DNA of 64,000 nt from Enoplolaimus lenunculus (GCA_030248215.1 JASANG010000052.1:62001-126000); one strand, 5' to 3'. Positions 1-12,433 are shown, counted from the stretch's first letter. Program-made: numbers and translations. The notes: generated by a model not told the origin, from the sequence alone.

Positions 1-784
1 TGGGCGGGTATTAGTATATTGTTGTGGTGTTGCCGCCAACGGACCTATGTATACAAGGTACATGGAGGATTATATTCATTCAAAATGTTTCAAGACTTTT
101 AATAACGCAGTTTTACAGGCTGTCATGTTAACTTGCAGAAATCAAAAAATTTCATGCTAGCAAATTTGGCTCGTATAACACTTTTAGACGTGAAAACCAT
201 TTTCTGAAACCAAATCGCTGGCTACGAGCCTGCATATCGCTGCTATTGGTTGTGTAATGAAACTTTTATGTATTAGTTTTTAATAAACTGTGTAAAGCAT
301 CTTTCGCCAAATAGGTACTAAAAAGAAACTACTACAGCTTCGGAACTCAAAGTCGTTACACTAGGGAAAATTTAAGAAAAATTAGCTAAAGTGCCACACT
401 CACCATTTACTGGTTCGAAAGTTTTTTGCCTCTCATAATCTGAACGTGATGATTATTGCTCCGCATATCATTGGAAAAGTGGACCGGGCTGGTAGTCAAA
501 GAAGAGCAGACGTTGGTTTAGCATGTTCTAAAATTTTGCCCTGCCCACTTGAAAGGTTTCAACCCGGTTATAAGTCCTGTAAATTCCAGTTATGCCCCGA
601 CCTTAAAGTTCCTTTGAATTCCATTACACAGTTGAGCTTACTGTGGCCCTTAGAGGTAGAAAATAATAACAGTCAATAATATTATCCAAATAGATAAAGT
701 ACGTTTTTCCTGTTGTATATTTTCGGTTAAGATTGAAATCTTAATCGTTTAAACTTAAAACGAGCTGAACACTGTAGTAAACAA

Positions 785-1073
785 TAAAGCCACATTCACA
801 CGTGCAAGTTTTTGTAGTAAGAACTCGCAGCAGCTGCAAGTATTTTCTGAGGAATATTCCAATTGACCAATCAAACTGCAGGTGCAAGAATTTCAAGTGA
901 CTTGCAACTACGTTCGCAAATTCGAATTAAATAAAACATGAATTACAGTGAAAATTCCAGTGAACAAAATTTGCAGTCGCAAGGACTTCAAAGCTGCTTT
1001 GTGACCAAACTTGCACATAAAAGTTGCATGCAAGTTTTTGCTGCAAAAACTTGCACGTGTGAATAGGGCTTTA
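785..1073. mobile_element. MITE, CACGTGCAAG family, full copy
   Basis: The left end reads AAAGCC then CACACGTGCAAGTTTTTG, and the right end is its inverted complement, CAAAAACTTGCACGTGTGAA then GGCTTT. The interior carries repeated CAGCTGCAAG and CTTGCA motifs in both orientations, so the single strand would fold strongly. There is no coding capacity. Related copies lie near 15740, 50178 and (fragment) 9020. This is a non-autonomous DNA transposon; superfamily not determined. Confidence 0.75.
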
Positions 1074-1589
1074 CAGTATGTATTAATATATTAAATATTG
1101 TTGCAATCTACAATAGTGAACTCAATGAATAAGCGGTGATTAAAAATTTACAAAAAATGTCCACATGTTGACAAAGTATCATTTATTACAAGGTAGTAGC
1201 TTAAAATTAGCCCCCCCAACCTCTCAGCATGTTCGTAACATAAAAATGTAAGCATTATCATTTATACATTACCTAATATATACTTTTAATCAAAATGATT
1301 GCAATACTTGCAGCATCAACATGTTAAAACAAGGTCTGTTTGACGCCGTCCTGGTACCGGGCGTCCGAAGCTTGAAGGCGGCGACACACAACAGGACAAA
1401 AGAAGCGGATCGAGTATCAAAATACATTACAGGTTAAGGACAAAAATAACTTAATGATAAAAATTAACCAGCGAAGCGAGCAAGTAAAACCAGACGCATT
1501 TCAAAACTGCGGCGGTTTTTATTTAGGATAATGCAATGAAAAGGGGGGCACTGGGGTGGCTGCTCCCGACACTGCTGTTTTGTTTTAAC

Positions 1590-1737
1590 TTAACCCTTTC
1601 GCAGATTAATATTTTCAATTTCATATGCGATGCACTTTCAAGATAAGATTTTATCCCCAGTCACACGGGTGGGAGGCGTTTACGATGACCACTCAGCTAT
1701 AGGAGCTTGACGCTTGAGCCCGAGGGGACTCTGTCTT
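1590..1737 (-). mobile_element. tRNA-Gly-derived SINE, copy 1
   Basis: On the minus strand this reads CCCCTCGGGCTC, then TAGCTGAGTGG (a good pol III A box), then ACGCCTCCCAC resembling a tRNA-Gly anticodon arm, and ends near GCGAAAGGGTTAAG. The same head and tail recur at 19144-19284 and 48553-48664. The B box of this copy is degraded. No terminal inverted repeats are seen, which supports a SINE rather than a MITE. Confidence 0.6.
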
Positions 1738-2029
1738 GTAGACATTTTGCACCGCGCATATGTTAGAATAGTTAACCAGTGTTTGCAGCGTTTATGTTGC
1801 TGGGATATTACCTATATTGAGTTGCTCATAGTATGCTTTTATGAGTTCAAGAGTTAAATATGAACGACAATAAATAAGTGGTACAGTACCTAAATTTTCT
1901 GTATAGTACCGTGGGAATTTCATCTTTATACTTTTCCAGTTCTATACATGGGCCAAAAAATTGAATATACAATTGTTTTAACTTCCGCTAACTTTTTCTT
2001 CTCGAAAACTCGACCGGTGGGCGTCGTGT

Positions 2030-2425
2030 ACTGTATGACCTGAATAAAAGTGGAGTAATAAGAGAACGGTTACCCATTATGAGTCGCAGTCAACAATAGG
2101 AGTCTGTACGTCTAATTAGAATCCGTAAGTAGATAGAGTCCATAAAGTCCAAGTTATAGTCCACAAAAAAGACCAAAGCAGAGGAGAGGCCTAGACTGTT
2201 AGAATATGTCAAAGATTATGAAACACCCCGAATAAAGATTAATAAATCCAAAAGTGACTAATAATATCGCAATCAACAAAAACTAATTCGGAACAAGTCA
2301 ATTCTGCCCAATGAGTATTGGATACAACTAACATGGGGTGAATTAAAAATAAATAACAGTCTGTAACCGAATAACAGGAGTGGTATCCTGGGAAAATAAA
2401 TATTAGTCCCCCTCGATTCTAATAT
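2030..2425. mobile_element. MITE, TGACCCGAATAA family
   Basis: The element starts ACTGTATGACCTGAATAA and holds the family landmarks: a GAGTCCGTAAGTGGATAGAGTCC-like block near the left end and a CAGTCTGTAACCGAATAACAG-like block with GGAGAGG-like and TCAGTCCCCCTC-like motifs near the right. Other copies are at about 3520, 5542, 10391 and 20990. The right terminus is degraded in this copy. It is non-coding. Confidence 0.6.
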
Positions 2426-2440
2426 ATAAATTGCACGTAA

Positions 2441-3023
2441 TCTTTTGAAAACTGCCGCAAGCGGTAACAAGAGTCATCGCCTAAGGGCGGTGACAAAAAT
2501 TACTTTGCTAAAGTTTTGTTTAAATTAACGAGCGCACATATGAGACAAGCATTCTAATTGAATTTGACAGAAATGATAAATTGATTGCAAAATTGCGTCG
2601 ACAAAAGGAATATTAACTAAATTTTCTGGTCCCGTTTTGTGTCTTACCACAAAGCTGTCTCTATGATAACACAAATAATGCAAAAGATAATATAATAATA
2701 CCCGCATATCTTGTAATTTATTACTAGCGTTGTATTAATAAAAAAATCGAAATCGCTACAAAATGTACCTAATATCGATAAATCCTGTTTTAGGTTCAAA
2801 ATTAGTGAAAAACATTTTCATAGCGCAACATTTTGGCAAAATTTGGCAATAATTTATTTTCACTGTAGATAATAGTTTTTATTTTCAGTGAAAAACAATA
2901 TAAAGTACACTCCAAATCTGCCTCTAGTTTATTAAACTTTTCTCACTCACACCATCGTAATATCTGATTACAGGTTCTGGAACAATTCTGCATTTGACAA
3001 ACCACTGAAGTCTATTAGCTGGC
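2441..3023. other. Intergenic DNA, nothing recognised
   Basis: This AT-rich stretch between two MITEs has no ORF, repeat structure or splice pattern that I can support. Confidence 0.5.
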
Positions 3024-3031
3024 ATCATGTT

Positions 3032-3238
3032 GGCCCATGTAAAGATCAGGGGCAGAACGTTTTTCTGTGGGACTAGAATAGAGTAAGCTTAAGGTATAGA
3101 CTAATTATTTGTCTGGCTTAGGCTTAGGCTAAGACTTAGGAATATGCCCCTTCTGGCGCTTAGGCCTACGCTTAGGTTTAAGTTTAGACGTAGGAATATA
3201 CTTATAATACTGTTCCGTCCCTGTTCTTTACATTGGCC
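3032..3238. mobile_element. hAT-like MITE with internal GCTTAG array
   Basis: The left end is GGCCCATGTAAAGATCAGG and the right end CTGTTCTTTACATTGGCC, an imperfect inverted repeat of about 28 bp. The flanks ATCATGTT (3024-3031) and GTCATGTT (3239-3246) look like an 8-bp target duplication with one change. The interior holds GGCTTAGGCTTAGG-type hexamers pointing both ways. An 8-bp duplication is the hAT hallmark, although P-like and Merlin elements can also give 8-9 bp. It is non-coding. Confidence 0.75.
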
Positions 3239-3519
3239 GTCATGTTTATGCATCGGTATATTAAGACTGATTCGTTTACTGGAAACTTCCTGGAATCTGA
3301 ACCAGAGTTTTCAAATGAATGTAGGTACCACCTGTCTGTCGCCAGTTAGTGATAGGTCTTGTAGCTTTCGAACCAATGAACAACATTATTCTAAATTTAG
3401 CACACTTTTTGCACATGACTTCTCCTACACATGTTCCGGTTTTATTTTGCATCTGCTCGTCAGTTCGTGAGTTTGAAAAGCTGTCGCTAATTGAAGATCG
3501 ATACTATACACATTTGAGA

Positions 3520-3845
3520 TGGACAGCGTCCATAAATCCTAATTACAGTCCCATAAAAGAGGTCAATGCAGAAGAATGGCCTAGATTGCTCAAATGTATA
3601 AGAGATTATCAGACAACCGGTGTAAACATTAATAAATTGAGAAAACAAGTTTAACGGATTTGGCAATCTACAGAAAATCTACGGAGCAAGTCAGTCCTGC
3701 GCGAAAGAACGAATATAAACAAAACGGTGTTTTCTTCGACTAGCAAAGGATGCTTTGATAGTGAATAACAGTCCGTAATCGAATAACAAGAGGATGCTTA
3801 TGGAGAGGCAAAATAAAATATCAGTCTCCGTATTCTGGTTACAGG
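3520..3845. mobile_element. MITE, TGACCCGAATAA family, degraded copy
   Basis: The copy keeps the internal landmarks of the family (GGCCTAGATTGCTCAAAT; AACAGTCCGTAATCGAATAA; GGAGAGGC; TCAGTCTCCGTATTCTGG) but both ends are weak. It resembles the 5542 copy most closely. Confidence 0.5.
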
Positions 3846-4379
3846 AGTAATATTAAAACTTAACAGAGTGTTATACTTATTAAACGATGCAACCAGCATC
3901 AAAAATACAACTTATTCTAGCTTACCGAGCTTATAGCCAAAGGAATAGAGAGCGTAAAGTCTGGGCTACGAATGGAAAAATTGTGACCGTCTCTTGGAAA
4001 AACCCTATTTATACGGCTTGTAAATTACTTGTAATTTTTAAACAGCCCACCTTAAAATGCCACCACTCACTATACTAACGTGTTACGCCTGATACAGGCA
4101 TGTATTGTGTAGAAAATTATGCGCCATTTACAATAATTTTGTCAACGATGCATTGAAATCTATTAAATAGCGCTGGTTGAACTCAAATTGTGCACTTAAA
4201 AATTAATTTTGACCACATTTTCTGCTACAGACTGGTCCGAACAAAGCTCAGGGCTTGAACCGGACGCTGCAGTCAAAGAAGAGCCACTTAAAGTTACGGC
4301 AACAGGTTTTGTCGCTTGGCATAATAGTCGGGGTAAGCTTGTGTGCGCACGTCAATTTTGGGTTTACGGAAAGGACTAT

Positions 4380-4597
4380 TAGGGTGGCGGTGTACTTTCT
4401 AACATTATTTAATGTTTTGTGGCGCCGTACGTTACCGTCCGTCGTCAAACTGCATCGACCGTTACCGTCGGCCACTGTGAGTCATCTTCCGTCACCATAT
4501 AGTACCGTACCATGTACAATATCGTACCGTGGTGGACGGTACGCACGGAGACGGGCGGCGACGGACGGGCCACGCCACAAATATAACGCCACCCTTA
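4380..4597. mobile_element. MITE, TAGGGTGGCG family
   Basis: The left end TAGGGTGGCGG and right end CGCCACCCTTAG are inverted repeats. The interior is unusually GC-rich for this window and full of ACCGTACC/GTACGGT words, so it could form a long imperfect hairpin. A related fragment lies at 6962-7112 and shares the same right end. It is non-coding, and no clear target duplication could be fixed. Confidence 0.55.
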
Positions 4598-5541
4598 GTG
4601 TGTGCACTGGGAATATGTTTTTACTTTAACGCAATTGTTAATTTTCAGTTGAGTTGGGTGTGATTTTTTCATGTTTAAGTTTGCTTAAATTTAGTATAGT
4701 CTTATCCTTGCGGTGTTGATAATTAATTTTTATGTTGACTAAACTGATAATTAGGAACTGTGCTTAGAAGTCATTCGGTGGTTTAGTTAAAGCCTTTAAT
4801 TTTCAACTGAGTTTGGTTTGATTTCACTTTTGAATATGTTTTGTTATTCAATCTTGTGTGTAATTGAAAATGGTTTTGTTCATGCAAAAGTATTTCTCAA
4901 AACGCCATACCCTTTAGGCTCTCCATGCCATGTTTTTTAAGAAATGGCAAGTTATTGGAAAATTATTTAATCCAAACTTCGAATACAGATCGCTCTAGTG
5001 CCACCGCTGTCCAAACGTTTACCAATAAAACAAAACTCGGGGGGGGGAGCATAGCCAGCATTTTATTTCGAAAAGGTATCCCCTCATTTGAAATTTTTGC
5101 TCAGGGTGCAAAACATTTTATTCGGTCTCTATAAAATCTAGCAGGTTATATTTGTAAGCATTTAATAAATATGCTATCTTTCGTTGCTCCACCAGTTTTG
5201 TAAGCGTTTCCAGGTACGTATCCCGGTGTACCGACCTACCCTTTGTTACGCTCTAGAGTTGCTTATAAATAATTGGTGTAACTATGATCTGAATTACCAG
5301 CATAAACTGGTAAAATCTTAAAAATTCACTACAGTATCAAACCTGAGACCAGAAACCTGACATCTTGATACCTACGTTTTTGGCTTTATTTGGTTTTATT
5401 TTCGAAAAATTGATCAAATTACCAATTAAAACGAAAGAAAATCAGAAGTCTAAAACTTTGTTGTTTCTAAATCTGAGACGGTAATTCTTATAATAAGATA
5501 ACGTACTAGGCTTTGGAACCTAATTTTTAATACGAAGCTAT
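4598..5541. other. Intergenic DNA, nothing recognised
   Basis: AT-rich sequence. Short ORFs here have no splice support, signal peptide or recognisable motif. Confidence 0.5.
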
Positions 5542-5939
5542 ACTGTAGTGACCCGAATTAAATGGAGGCTAAGAGAGGGGCGTGACCATTTTGAGTCTCA
5601 ATCAATAGGTGTCTATATCCCTAATCAGTGTATGTTTATTGGATAGTAATATGAGTCCACAATAAGAACAAAGCGAAGATTGGCCTAGAGTGCTCAAATA
5701 GGTAACAGACACTTAGACAACCCGAATAAACTTGGTTAAATATAGAAAAAAGCTAATGGATATGGTAATCAACACTACGCTTTGAAGCAAGTCAATTCTG
5801 CCCATAAAATACAAAAAGAATAGATTTCGGTTCAGCGAACGTGGGGTGCATCAATAATATTTATCAGTCAGTAACCGGATAGCAGAGGGCATCCTCTGGA
5901 GAGGGAAAAAAATATCACCCCTCTTATTGGGATCACTCC
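5542..5939. mobile_element. MITE, TGACCCGAATAA family, full copy
   Basis: It begins ACTGTAGTGACCCGAATTAA and ends CTTATTGGGATCACTCCA, an inverted pair. Inside are the family blocks TTGAGTCTCAATCAATAGG, GGCCTAGAGTGCTCAAATAG and CTCTGGAGAGGG. About 400 bp, non-coding. Confidence 0.65.
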
Positions 5940-6441
5940 ATAAGCGCTAACCAGTTGTGCTCTGATGTTTTGTTCCCTATATATCCATGAAGTACAAAAC
6001 GCAAATTCAGAGTTAAATTCTGCACATCCCTGCAGCAAGCTCACCTTTTTAGACGGGATCAAAAAGCAGTTAGGAAAGGCATCCAAAATTGTCAGGTGAC
6101 TTACAAGCGAGGCTGAAATATTTCTGGGTGAGATTGCAAAATTTGTCCACGGCGCTTAACCCCTTACCGTTTCAGCAATGAGAAAATTGTGTTTTTTAAA
6201 ACTTATGATCCAGAGAATAAAATATATTATTAACCATAAATAAAACTTTCGACTCGATTTAAAATTAATGTTTAAACGGCTTTGTCGCTTATGAATGCGG
6301 TCGTATAATTAGTACGTTCACAAGACAGTTAAAAACTACACGCTCTATCATTTAAAAAAGGTTGGTGAACATTAGTAAAACGTGTATGCTATTTTTCGTG
6401 TCAATTTGTTTTCATTTAGTGTTCTGTCTATGCAGAATTTC

Positions 6442-6613
6442 GGCCCATGTAAAGATCAGGGGCGGAGCGTTGTTACGTGGGACAAGAATAGAATAAGGTT
6501 ATAAGGTTTAGACTAATTTTTGCTTCGTTTAGGCTTAGGCTTAGGTTTAGGCTTAGACTTTAGCTTAGGAATAAGCTTATAATACTGTTCCACCTATTTT
6601 CTTTACATTGGCC
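6442..6613. mobile_element. hAT-like MITE with internal GCTTAG array
   Basis: Ends GGCCCATGTAAAGATCAGG and TTTTCTTTACATTGGCC. Flanks AGAATTTC (6434-6441) and AGAATTGC (6614-6621) form an 8-bp target duplication with one mismatch. The interior has GGCTTAGGCTTAGGTTTAGG. Confidence 0.75.
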
Positions 6614-6961
6614 AGAATTGCTTAGAGTAGCTATGGAAGCGCAATTGCATCGTCGGCTAATGTTACTTTTTAGAGACGTAACAGTCACACGAAGCATAAC
6701 AATAAGCGTGACAGTGTAAAGGATACGTCTGAAACTAAGCAGAAACATAACTCTAAAGCACAACGCAAAGGATAACGTTTAAAACTAAAGTCTAAACCTA
6801 AGCCAAAGCCTTAGCAAAAAGTCAAGGTCAAACGCTTTTTATTCCTCACTGTTGTACGCGTCTAAAAGTAACTTGGACCACATCATCTTGCTTATACTTA
6901 CCGCCGTCCATAGGTGCATATTAGCCTAAAACCTGCCATTTTGAAGAGTTGAAGCACAAAA

Positions 6962-7112
6962 TGGAACGTTTTCACTAAAGATGACGGTATACTTTGATGA
7001 CGTCCGGCATGGTTCGTCATTCTGCGCCACAGTCTGGTATCGTACGCAAATTACTCACGTACAATACGGTGACGGACGGCACCGTACCACCTCACGCAAT
7101 AAGTATAACGCC
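6962..7112. mobile_element. MITE fragment, TAGGGTGGCG family
   Basis: It shares the ATAACGCCACCCTAAG right end and the GACGGACGG/CCGTACCAC interior with the element at 4380-4597. The left end is not preserved. Confidence 0.4.
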
Positions 7113-8450
7113 ACCCTAAGCCTTTTTGTTTCTTCCTGTTACTGTATTTCAATTAGCGAAAATTTGGTTTAAAAACGTTTTGAGACAAAAATCGAAACAA
7201 GTAAGCTTAAACGAAAAATGACGCAAATCATATTTGATATTATAAATGTTTCATTTTAAATTTTATTTCTAATCCAAGGATTTTGTTTTTTAATCAAAAG
7301 CACAGATTTTAGATTTTCCCACCGATTGGTGTATTAAATTCAATTCCCTGAGACACAAGCTGAATTGTAAGCCGTAAAAAACTAAATGAAAATACTCGAG
7401 TAAATCCGAGTTTGAAAATAATGGCAAATAATTATTGAAAATGAATTACCGGTTGATTCACAACGCAGAGACGGAAGTGTGAGACGCCCAAACCAACGAT
7501 GCCCAGGCCATGCGAAATATGTAAAAAAAACAACTAATGGCATTTCAGGTGTTTTATATGTTGGTTTACACAATATTTTAAGCAATTTATTTTCTCTCGA
7601 CTTTTACTTTTATTCAGTACAGTTTTAAATACTGAAGTTAGCAAGCGGCAAACCAGTAAAATTCGATGAATGATACAATTTTTACTTATTTTTAGTGTGC
7701 CAAAAAAACTTCACAACTTTGTTTTGAGCTTAAAATTTGTAAACGCGAGAGAAATTCATCTTCCGATCCCTATTTTGTACGGAAATATTTTGTTCCCCCC
7801 CTAGAAATTTTTCAACTTTGTTTGCAAGTCAACGAAAACCCTTGTATACTCCTCCTGAATATTTTTTAACACCCGCGGCAAGCTGACCTGGCTAATGACC
7901 GGTCCGATGCCTCACTTTTGATCCCTAGATTTACATACGAGTAAAATTACCAGTTTCCTTCAAACCTGTATTGTTTATACACAAATGTTGCCGACTAAAT
8001 TATGCTTAAATAAACACGAACCGGTAATAGGTGTTACACATAGCTGTCATTACGGATTCAAAGCTTAAAATTCTACGGTATACGCAACGGACCTTAAAAC
8101 TAAAACGGAAGTCTAAAACGACGACAAAAATTTAACTTTCAGTCAAAATCTATAATGATTTGCTGGTTCCACTCTAAGATTTACACCTAAAACCCGCGTA
8201 CCAAACTCTGTTTTGTTCCTAAAAACCAGCAATGAAACCAGCAGTATAAACGTGCCTACACCTACATATACACGGCTTAAGGGGGGGCGGAAACATTAGT
8301 GAGTATAGTAAAACGTACGGTACATAGCTGTTTTTTGGCATATATAATTGTCATAAATTTTTTACCCATTCACATGAAACAAACAAGACACAGTAGCCGG
8401 TAAACAGGAAAAACTCTGTTAAAACTTTAAGACATATCATCCGTTGATTG
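7113..8450. other. Intergenic DNA, nothing recognised
   Basis: AT-rich sequence without a supported gene. A GGCTAATGACC stretch near 7890 and CCCGTAGCCAG at 8461 may be scraps of the GGCCCGTAGC MITE family. Confidence 0.4.
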
Positions 8451-8600
8451 AGAGGCCGACCCGTAGCCAGAGACAAGTACAGGGGTGCTCAGTAAATCTA
8501 GAAAATTTTTGTCCCGCATAAAAAATTTACTTGCCGATTGTAAGTTTGCGTTATTTCAGCCGCATGCCTCATCTAAATTGCTATTTGCCCGCTCTTTAAA

Positions 8601-9249
8601 CAGGCAGCGGCGGATCCAACAAATTTTGACGGGTGGCCGGGCATGTAAAAGTTTGAAACGCAATTTTTTAGTGTTATGCTGCATATGTGCCAATCTTCAG
8701 AAGGGAAAATGGATACAAGCCTGTTTACAGCAGATTTGAGTAGTTGGCACCAGTTGAACGTTGTCCTGTGCTAATGTATTTCGGTTCAATTAGAGTTGAA
8801 ATTAGGTACGTTCAATTGTTTATAAACTTGGGTTTAGTTGCTTACAACCTTGTATGTTTGGTTTCAATCAGGATAGCAGCAAGAATATTTTGTTTGCAAC
8901 GAAACAAAACCTGGCGTTGAATTAGCGAGCATATCTTAACGGCAACACGCCGCCAAAAGTTAATGTGTCTGGTCAATTATTTAGCAATTATCAATATCGC
9001 AACGCACTTCGAAAGTTTGCAAACTGCACAAAACTTGCACGTGTGAATGTGGGCTTTTGTTTTGGTTTGAGCCGCGGATCCGGAAATTTCTTACTAGGCA
9101 ATTTCGCTATATATACTGGTGAGCAAAGTTCGCGAGCGAAGAGAGCGAGAAACCAAAAAATACTAAGCACTAAATCTTACGACAAAATTTTGACTTTGAT
9201 GCAATGTTGGGGAACCTTGGCCTCGGGTGCCCCTTTGGATCCGCCAGTG
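8601..9249. mobile_element. MITE-like element, GGATCCGCC ends
   Basis: The left end CAGGCAGCGGCGGATCCAAC and right end TTTGGATCCGCCAGTG are inverted repeats of the type CAGTGGCGGATCC. A fragment with the CACGTGCAAG-family end (TTGCACGTGTGAATG) lies inside near 9033, suggesting an older nested insertion. No transposase reading frame is seen. Related elements are at 16873-17301 and 63353-63520. Confidence 0.5.
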
Positions 9250-9360
9250 TTTTGTTTATATATAAAAGTTGTAATAATTTGCAAATACGATGCTTAAACG
9301 CAAATGATTTTGTTGCGTTACAGATACGTTAAGTATTGTAAATTTGAAATTGACCGAAAA

Positions 9361-9571
9361 GAGATTACTTTGTAGACAGCTCGTTGCAAAAATGAAGTTA
9401 AATATTGACCGGTTCGAAAAATATTTTCAACTTCTGTCCCGTTCTGTTATGATCTAACGGTCAACATTTAGGGATTATTTTGTAGACAGCTCGTTGCAAA
9501 AATGAAGTTGAATATTGACCGGTTCGAAAAATATTTTCAACTTCGGTCCCGTTCTGTTATGATCTAACGGT
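9361..9571. repeat. Two-copy 110-bp tandem duplication
   Basis: TGTAGACAGCTCGTTGCAAA starts at 9371 and again at 9481, so the unit is 110 bp. The shared part differs at only a few positions, indicating a recent local duplication. No coding role is seen. Confidence 0.9.
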
Positions 9572-10009
9572 TAATCGCATTACAGAATGCTGACACCAAA
9601 CCTACCGCAACTGAATATCTGATATGATGTTTATACAATTAAAATGTAAAAAAACTTTAACTGGATAAACAACAACTCTATTAATTGCAAAATTTGTTTT
9701 TCTAAATTGAATCGACAAACACATAACCCTCATTTGCACCGCAAAAAATTATCTTAATCAACCCATCAGTCTACATGCACAGATACTATGTATTTTCCGC
9801 TGTAACGCTCAAACGACTACTGCAAACAATGTGTATTTAGCAGTTCCTGTACTGTAAATTCCAGTGAGTTGATTTTCAACGTTGAAATAAATTTAGTGTA
9901 AGAACCCAAGGAATATCTGTTAACAAACCAGATTTAATTTATTAACAAAAAGTTTAATTTTCATTTTGTTTTTGCTTATAAATTTTATGTATTTTATTCT
10001 GTTACAGTT

Positions 10010-11029
10010 ATGAAACCAGAAATCGAAGCCGCATCAAAAGATGCCGCTGTACGTGCAAATTCAAATCTGAAAAACGGGAATTCAGCGTCGATCAGTCAAG
10101 CACAACATCCGCAAAGGTCGTTTGGCAAAGTTCACGGTAAATGTTTTGTGATATGTTTGCGAACCAATCCATTTGCATCTACTGGATCCACTTCTGGGAT
10201 CATGCTCCACTGCAGTGACAAATGTTTTGTACCAGCCAGTAAAAACTACCGGCAAGAATTAAAATTTTCGATTTTTATTGAAATTAAATTTTTGCAATAT
10301 GCAAGTGATTCGGTAAAAGCATTCTATCATCCAACAGGTTGAAGTTCGAATCTTAGCTTAGAATTAGTTTTAAGATAATATATATTTATCAACTGTATTG
10401 ACCCGAATAAGGGCGGTAATAAGAGGGGGGTTCCCATTTTGAGTCCGAATCAATCGGAGTCCGTTTCCCTAATAAGAGTCCGTAAGTGGATAGAGTCCCT
10501 CAATCGTAATTAGAGTACATGAAGGTCAGTTTTTCCTAATTGTGGTGCATAAATGGCTCCAGGACGAAATAAAATTGAGTTCTAATCTTTAAGGCGTACT
10601 TAAATTTTGAATGTACATTCCTAAGTATAACCTTGCATGATCGCTCAAGCTATTGACGCAAGACAAATAAACGATTAATTCAACGGATAGTTGCAGTACC
10701 GGATATATATCAGTAACGAAGGATGGCGGAGCGTGGTTTAAAAAAATAACAGTCCGTAACCGAATAACAAGGGGGAAACACTCTGGAGAGGCCAAATAAA
10801 TATCAGTACCCCTGTCATTCGGGTCCCTACAGTACAACAAAAGATTGAAATGTTCCTTATTCAAATTTCAGACGAACCATTTGAGCTTCGAACAAAAGGT
10901 GCCACTCGAATACGAAACCCAACCGTGTGTCAATGGTACATTGCCGCATTCATCGCCTTTCTAATCTCGAAACTAACTCAGGTGCTTTCTGTCCACTCAG
11001 ACGCGAACCTTATAGCGTTTTGTTCGTAG
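10010..11029 (+). CDS. Candidate small single-pass membrane protein (two exons)
   Basis: I do not recognise this protein. Exon 1 runs 10010-10136 from the ATG, directly behind a strong acceptor (pyrimidine-rich, ending TTACAG at 10007), so a 5' non-coding exon is likely upstream. It stops at the donor G|GTAAATG. Exon 2 runs 10872-11029 after TTTCAG. The phases match (1 then 2) and give 94 residues with a TAG stop. The N-terminal half is polar (MKPEIEAASKDAAVRANSN), followed by a basic stretch (LRTKGATRIRNP) and one hydrophobic segment (QWYIAAFIAFLISKL) near residues 64-78. This is the layout of a small single-span membrane protein. The 735-bp intron contains a TGACCCGAATAA MITE. The coding call rests only on in-phase splice sites and composition; exon 2 might continue through another donor. 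Confidence 0.42.
10391..10834. mobile_element. MITE, TGACCCGAATAA family, in intron
   Basis: Starts ACTGTATTGACCCGAATAAG and ends CATTCGGGTCCCTACAGT, a clear inverted repeat. The interior shares a long block with the 20990-21292 copy (TTCCTAAGTATAACCTTGCA-like and GATATATATCAGTAAC), defining a subfamily distinct from the 2030, 3520 and 5542 copies. It lies inside the intron of the candidate gene at 10010-11029. Confidence 0.7.
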
Positions 11030-11660
11030 AAATTGGTGTTAATCTTGAATCGTGTCAAAAATATAACGCTATTTTAGACGATTTCCTCGTACCAAACAGC
11101 AGATTGTTTCAAACCGTTTTTTGTTGCAAGCTAAAAAACCTTAAATTAATGGTCCTTTTAGTGTTTGACAAAACGCTATTTTAGCACAATTCGACAATAT
11201 ATGATTTTGAAAACGTTAAAAGTTGTTGAGTGATTTTTGACACCATTCCTGAACATTTATGAAACATGGGACGGATGTGCAGATGTTGCAGTTCAGCTTC
11301 ATCATGTTGTAAATAAATATTGGCGTTTTTACTGGGGTCAATCGCTTCGCTGCTACATTTGACCTGTTTACGGTAGCGTTCGAATGCAAATTTTCAGCCA
11401 AAAGTATTTTTTATCATTTTCAAAAATTTTGAAACGATCTTAGAACAAACATTCTGGTTCCGGCTAAGAAATATTTTACTCTATTAAATAGAAACCAGGT
11501 TTGCACAATGATTCACAATTTAACCTCGAAATCATTACCGACGCCAATTATTTGGCTCAACACGCTACAGTTGAACAACTACTATTCAGCTGAAGAATCA
11601 CAAATTAGGAAGTGCAATAAAGTTGACTGAGCGGCAAGGAACTGTTTTCCTGGCATGTTT
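11030..11660. other. Intergenic DNA, nothing recognised
   Basis: AT-rich, with short ORFs only. Confidence 0.45.
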
Positions 11661-11666
11661 CTTCCC

Positions 11667-11878
11667 TCCATGTATAGAACAGGGCCGGATCGTCTTCCTG
11701 CGGGGTTGTAATAGAGTCAGTCTATGCTTTACACCAACTTTCGTGCTTAGGCTTAGGCTTAGGCTTAGGCGTAGGCGTAGGAATAGGCTGATCCTTAAGC
11801 TTAGGCTTAGGTTAGGCTTATGCTTAGGAATAGTTTGTTCCACTGTTCCGGGTACCGGCTCTGTTCTATACATGGGCC
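11667..11878. mobile_element. hAT-like MITE, divergent GCTTAG-array copy
   Basis: Left end CCATGTATAGAACAGGGCC and right end CTCTGTTCTATACATGGGCC are inverted repeats. These are a variant (TATAGAACAG) of the usual GTAAAGATCAGG terminus. The interior is GGCTTAGGCTTAGGCTTAGG and relatives. Confidence 0.6.
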
Positions 11879-12433
11879 TTTTCGTTAATGGTGTCGCAAA
11901 ATCATACCATGAAGGACAAATGTTCCTCCATACAGCGCCCCCCTGAAATAGAACTATAATGTCAGTGGACCACAGTTAAAGGGGTGAATTTGGCCGAATA
12001 ATGTTTTTACGGTGTCATAGATAGTTTTCGAGTGGGAAGTTAAGTTGAACACTTATTCTGGCCAAAATTTAAGCCGGAAAACTAATTTCAAAACACTGCA
12101 TCAACGCGTATTTTAGATATTAGTACTTTAGAAGTTTAACATCCGAATGCCATATGACACCCTAAGTTACTCGGTTTAAAAAAATAATTAACGTTAACAA
12201 GCTTTAACTAAGGCTAAAACTTAAATGTTTCAAGTTACTTAATATAAAACCATTAGTCAAAATATACATACATACATGCATACATATAAGCAAATGTTCG
12301 GCTAACTTTCAAAATCTTACCATCAACATGTCACAGTACAAGGTTGTAACAAATGCATTATCCGTTCCATTTATCACAACTTTATGGCTAACAAAACACA
12401 CCGAGTCTCTGATAAAAACAGTTTGCATCGCAG

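Noticed and set aside
8485-9297. ORFs of 84 and 110 codons
   Set aside because: They lie across a GGATCCGCC element and a CACGTGCAAG fragment; composition is repeat-derived.
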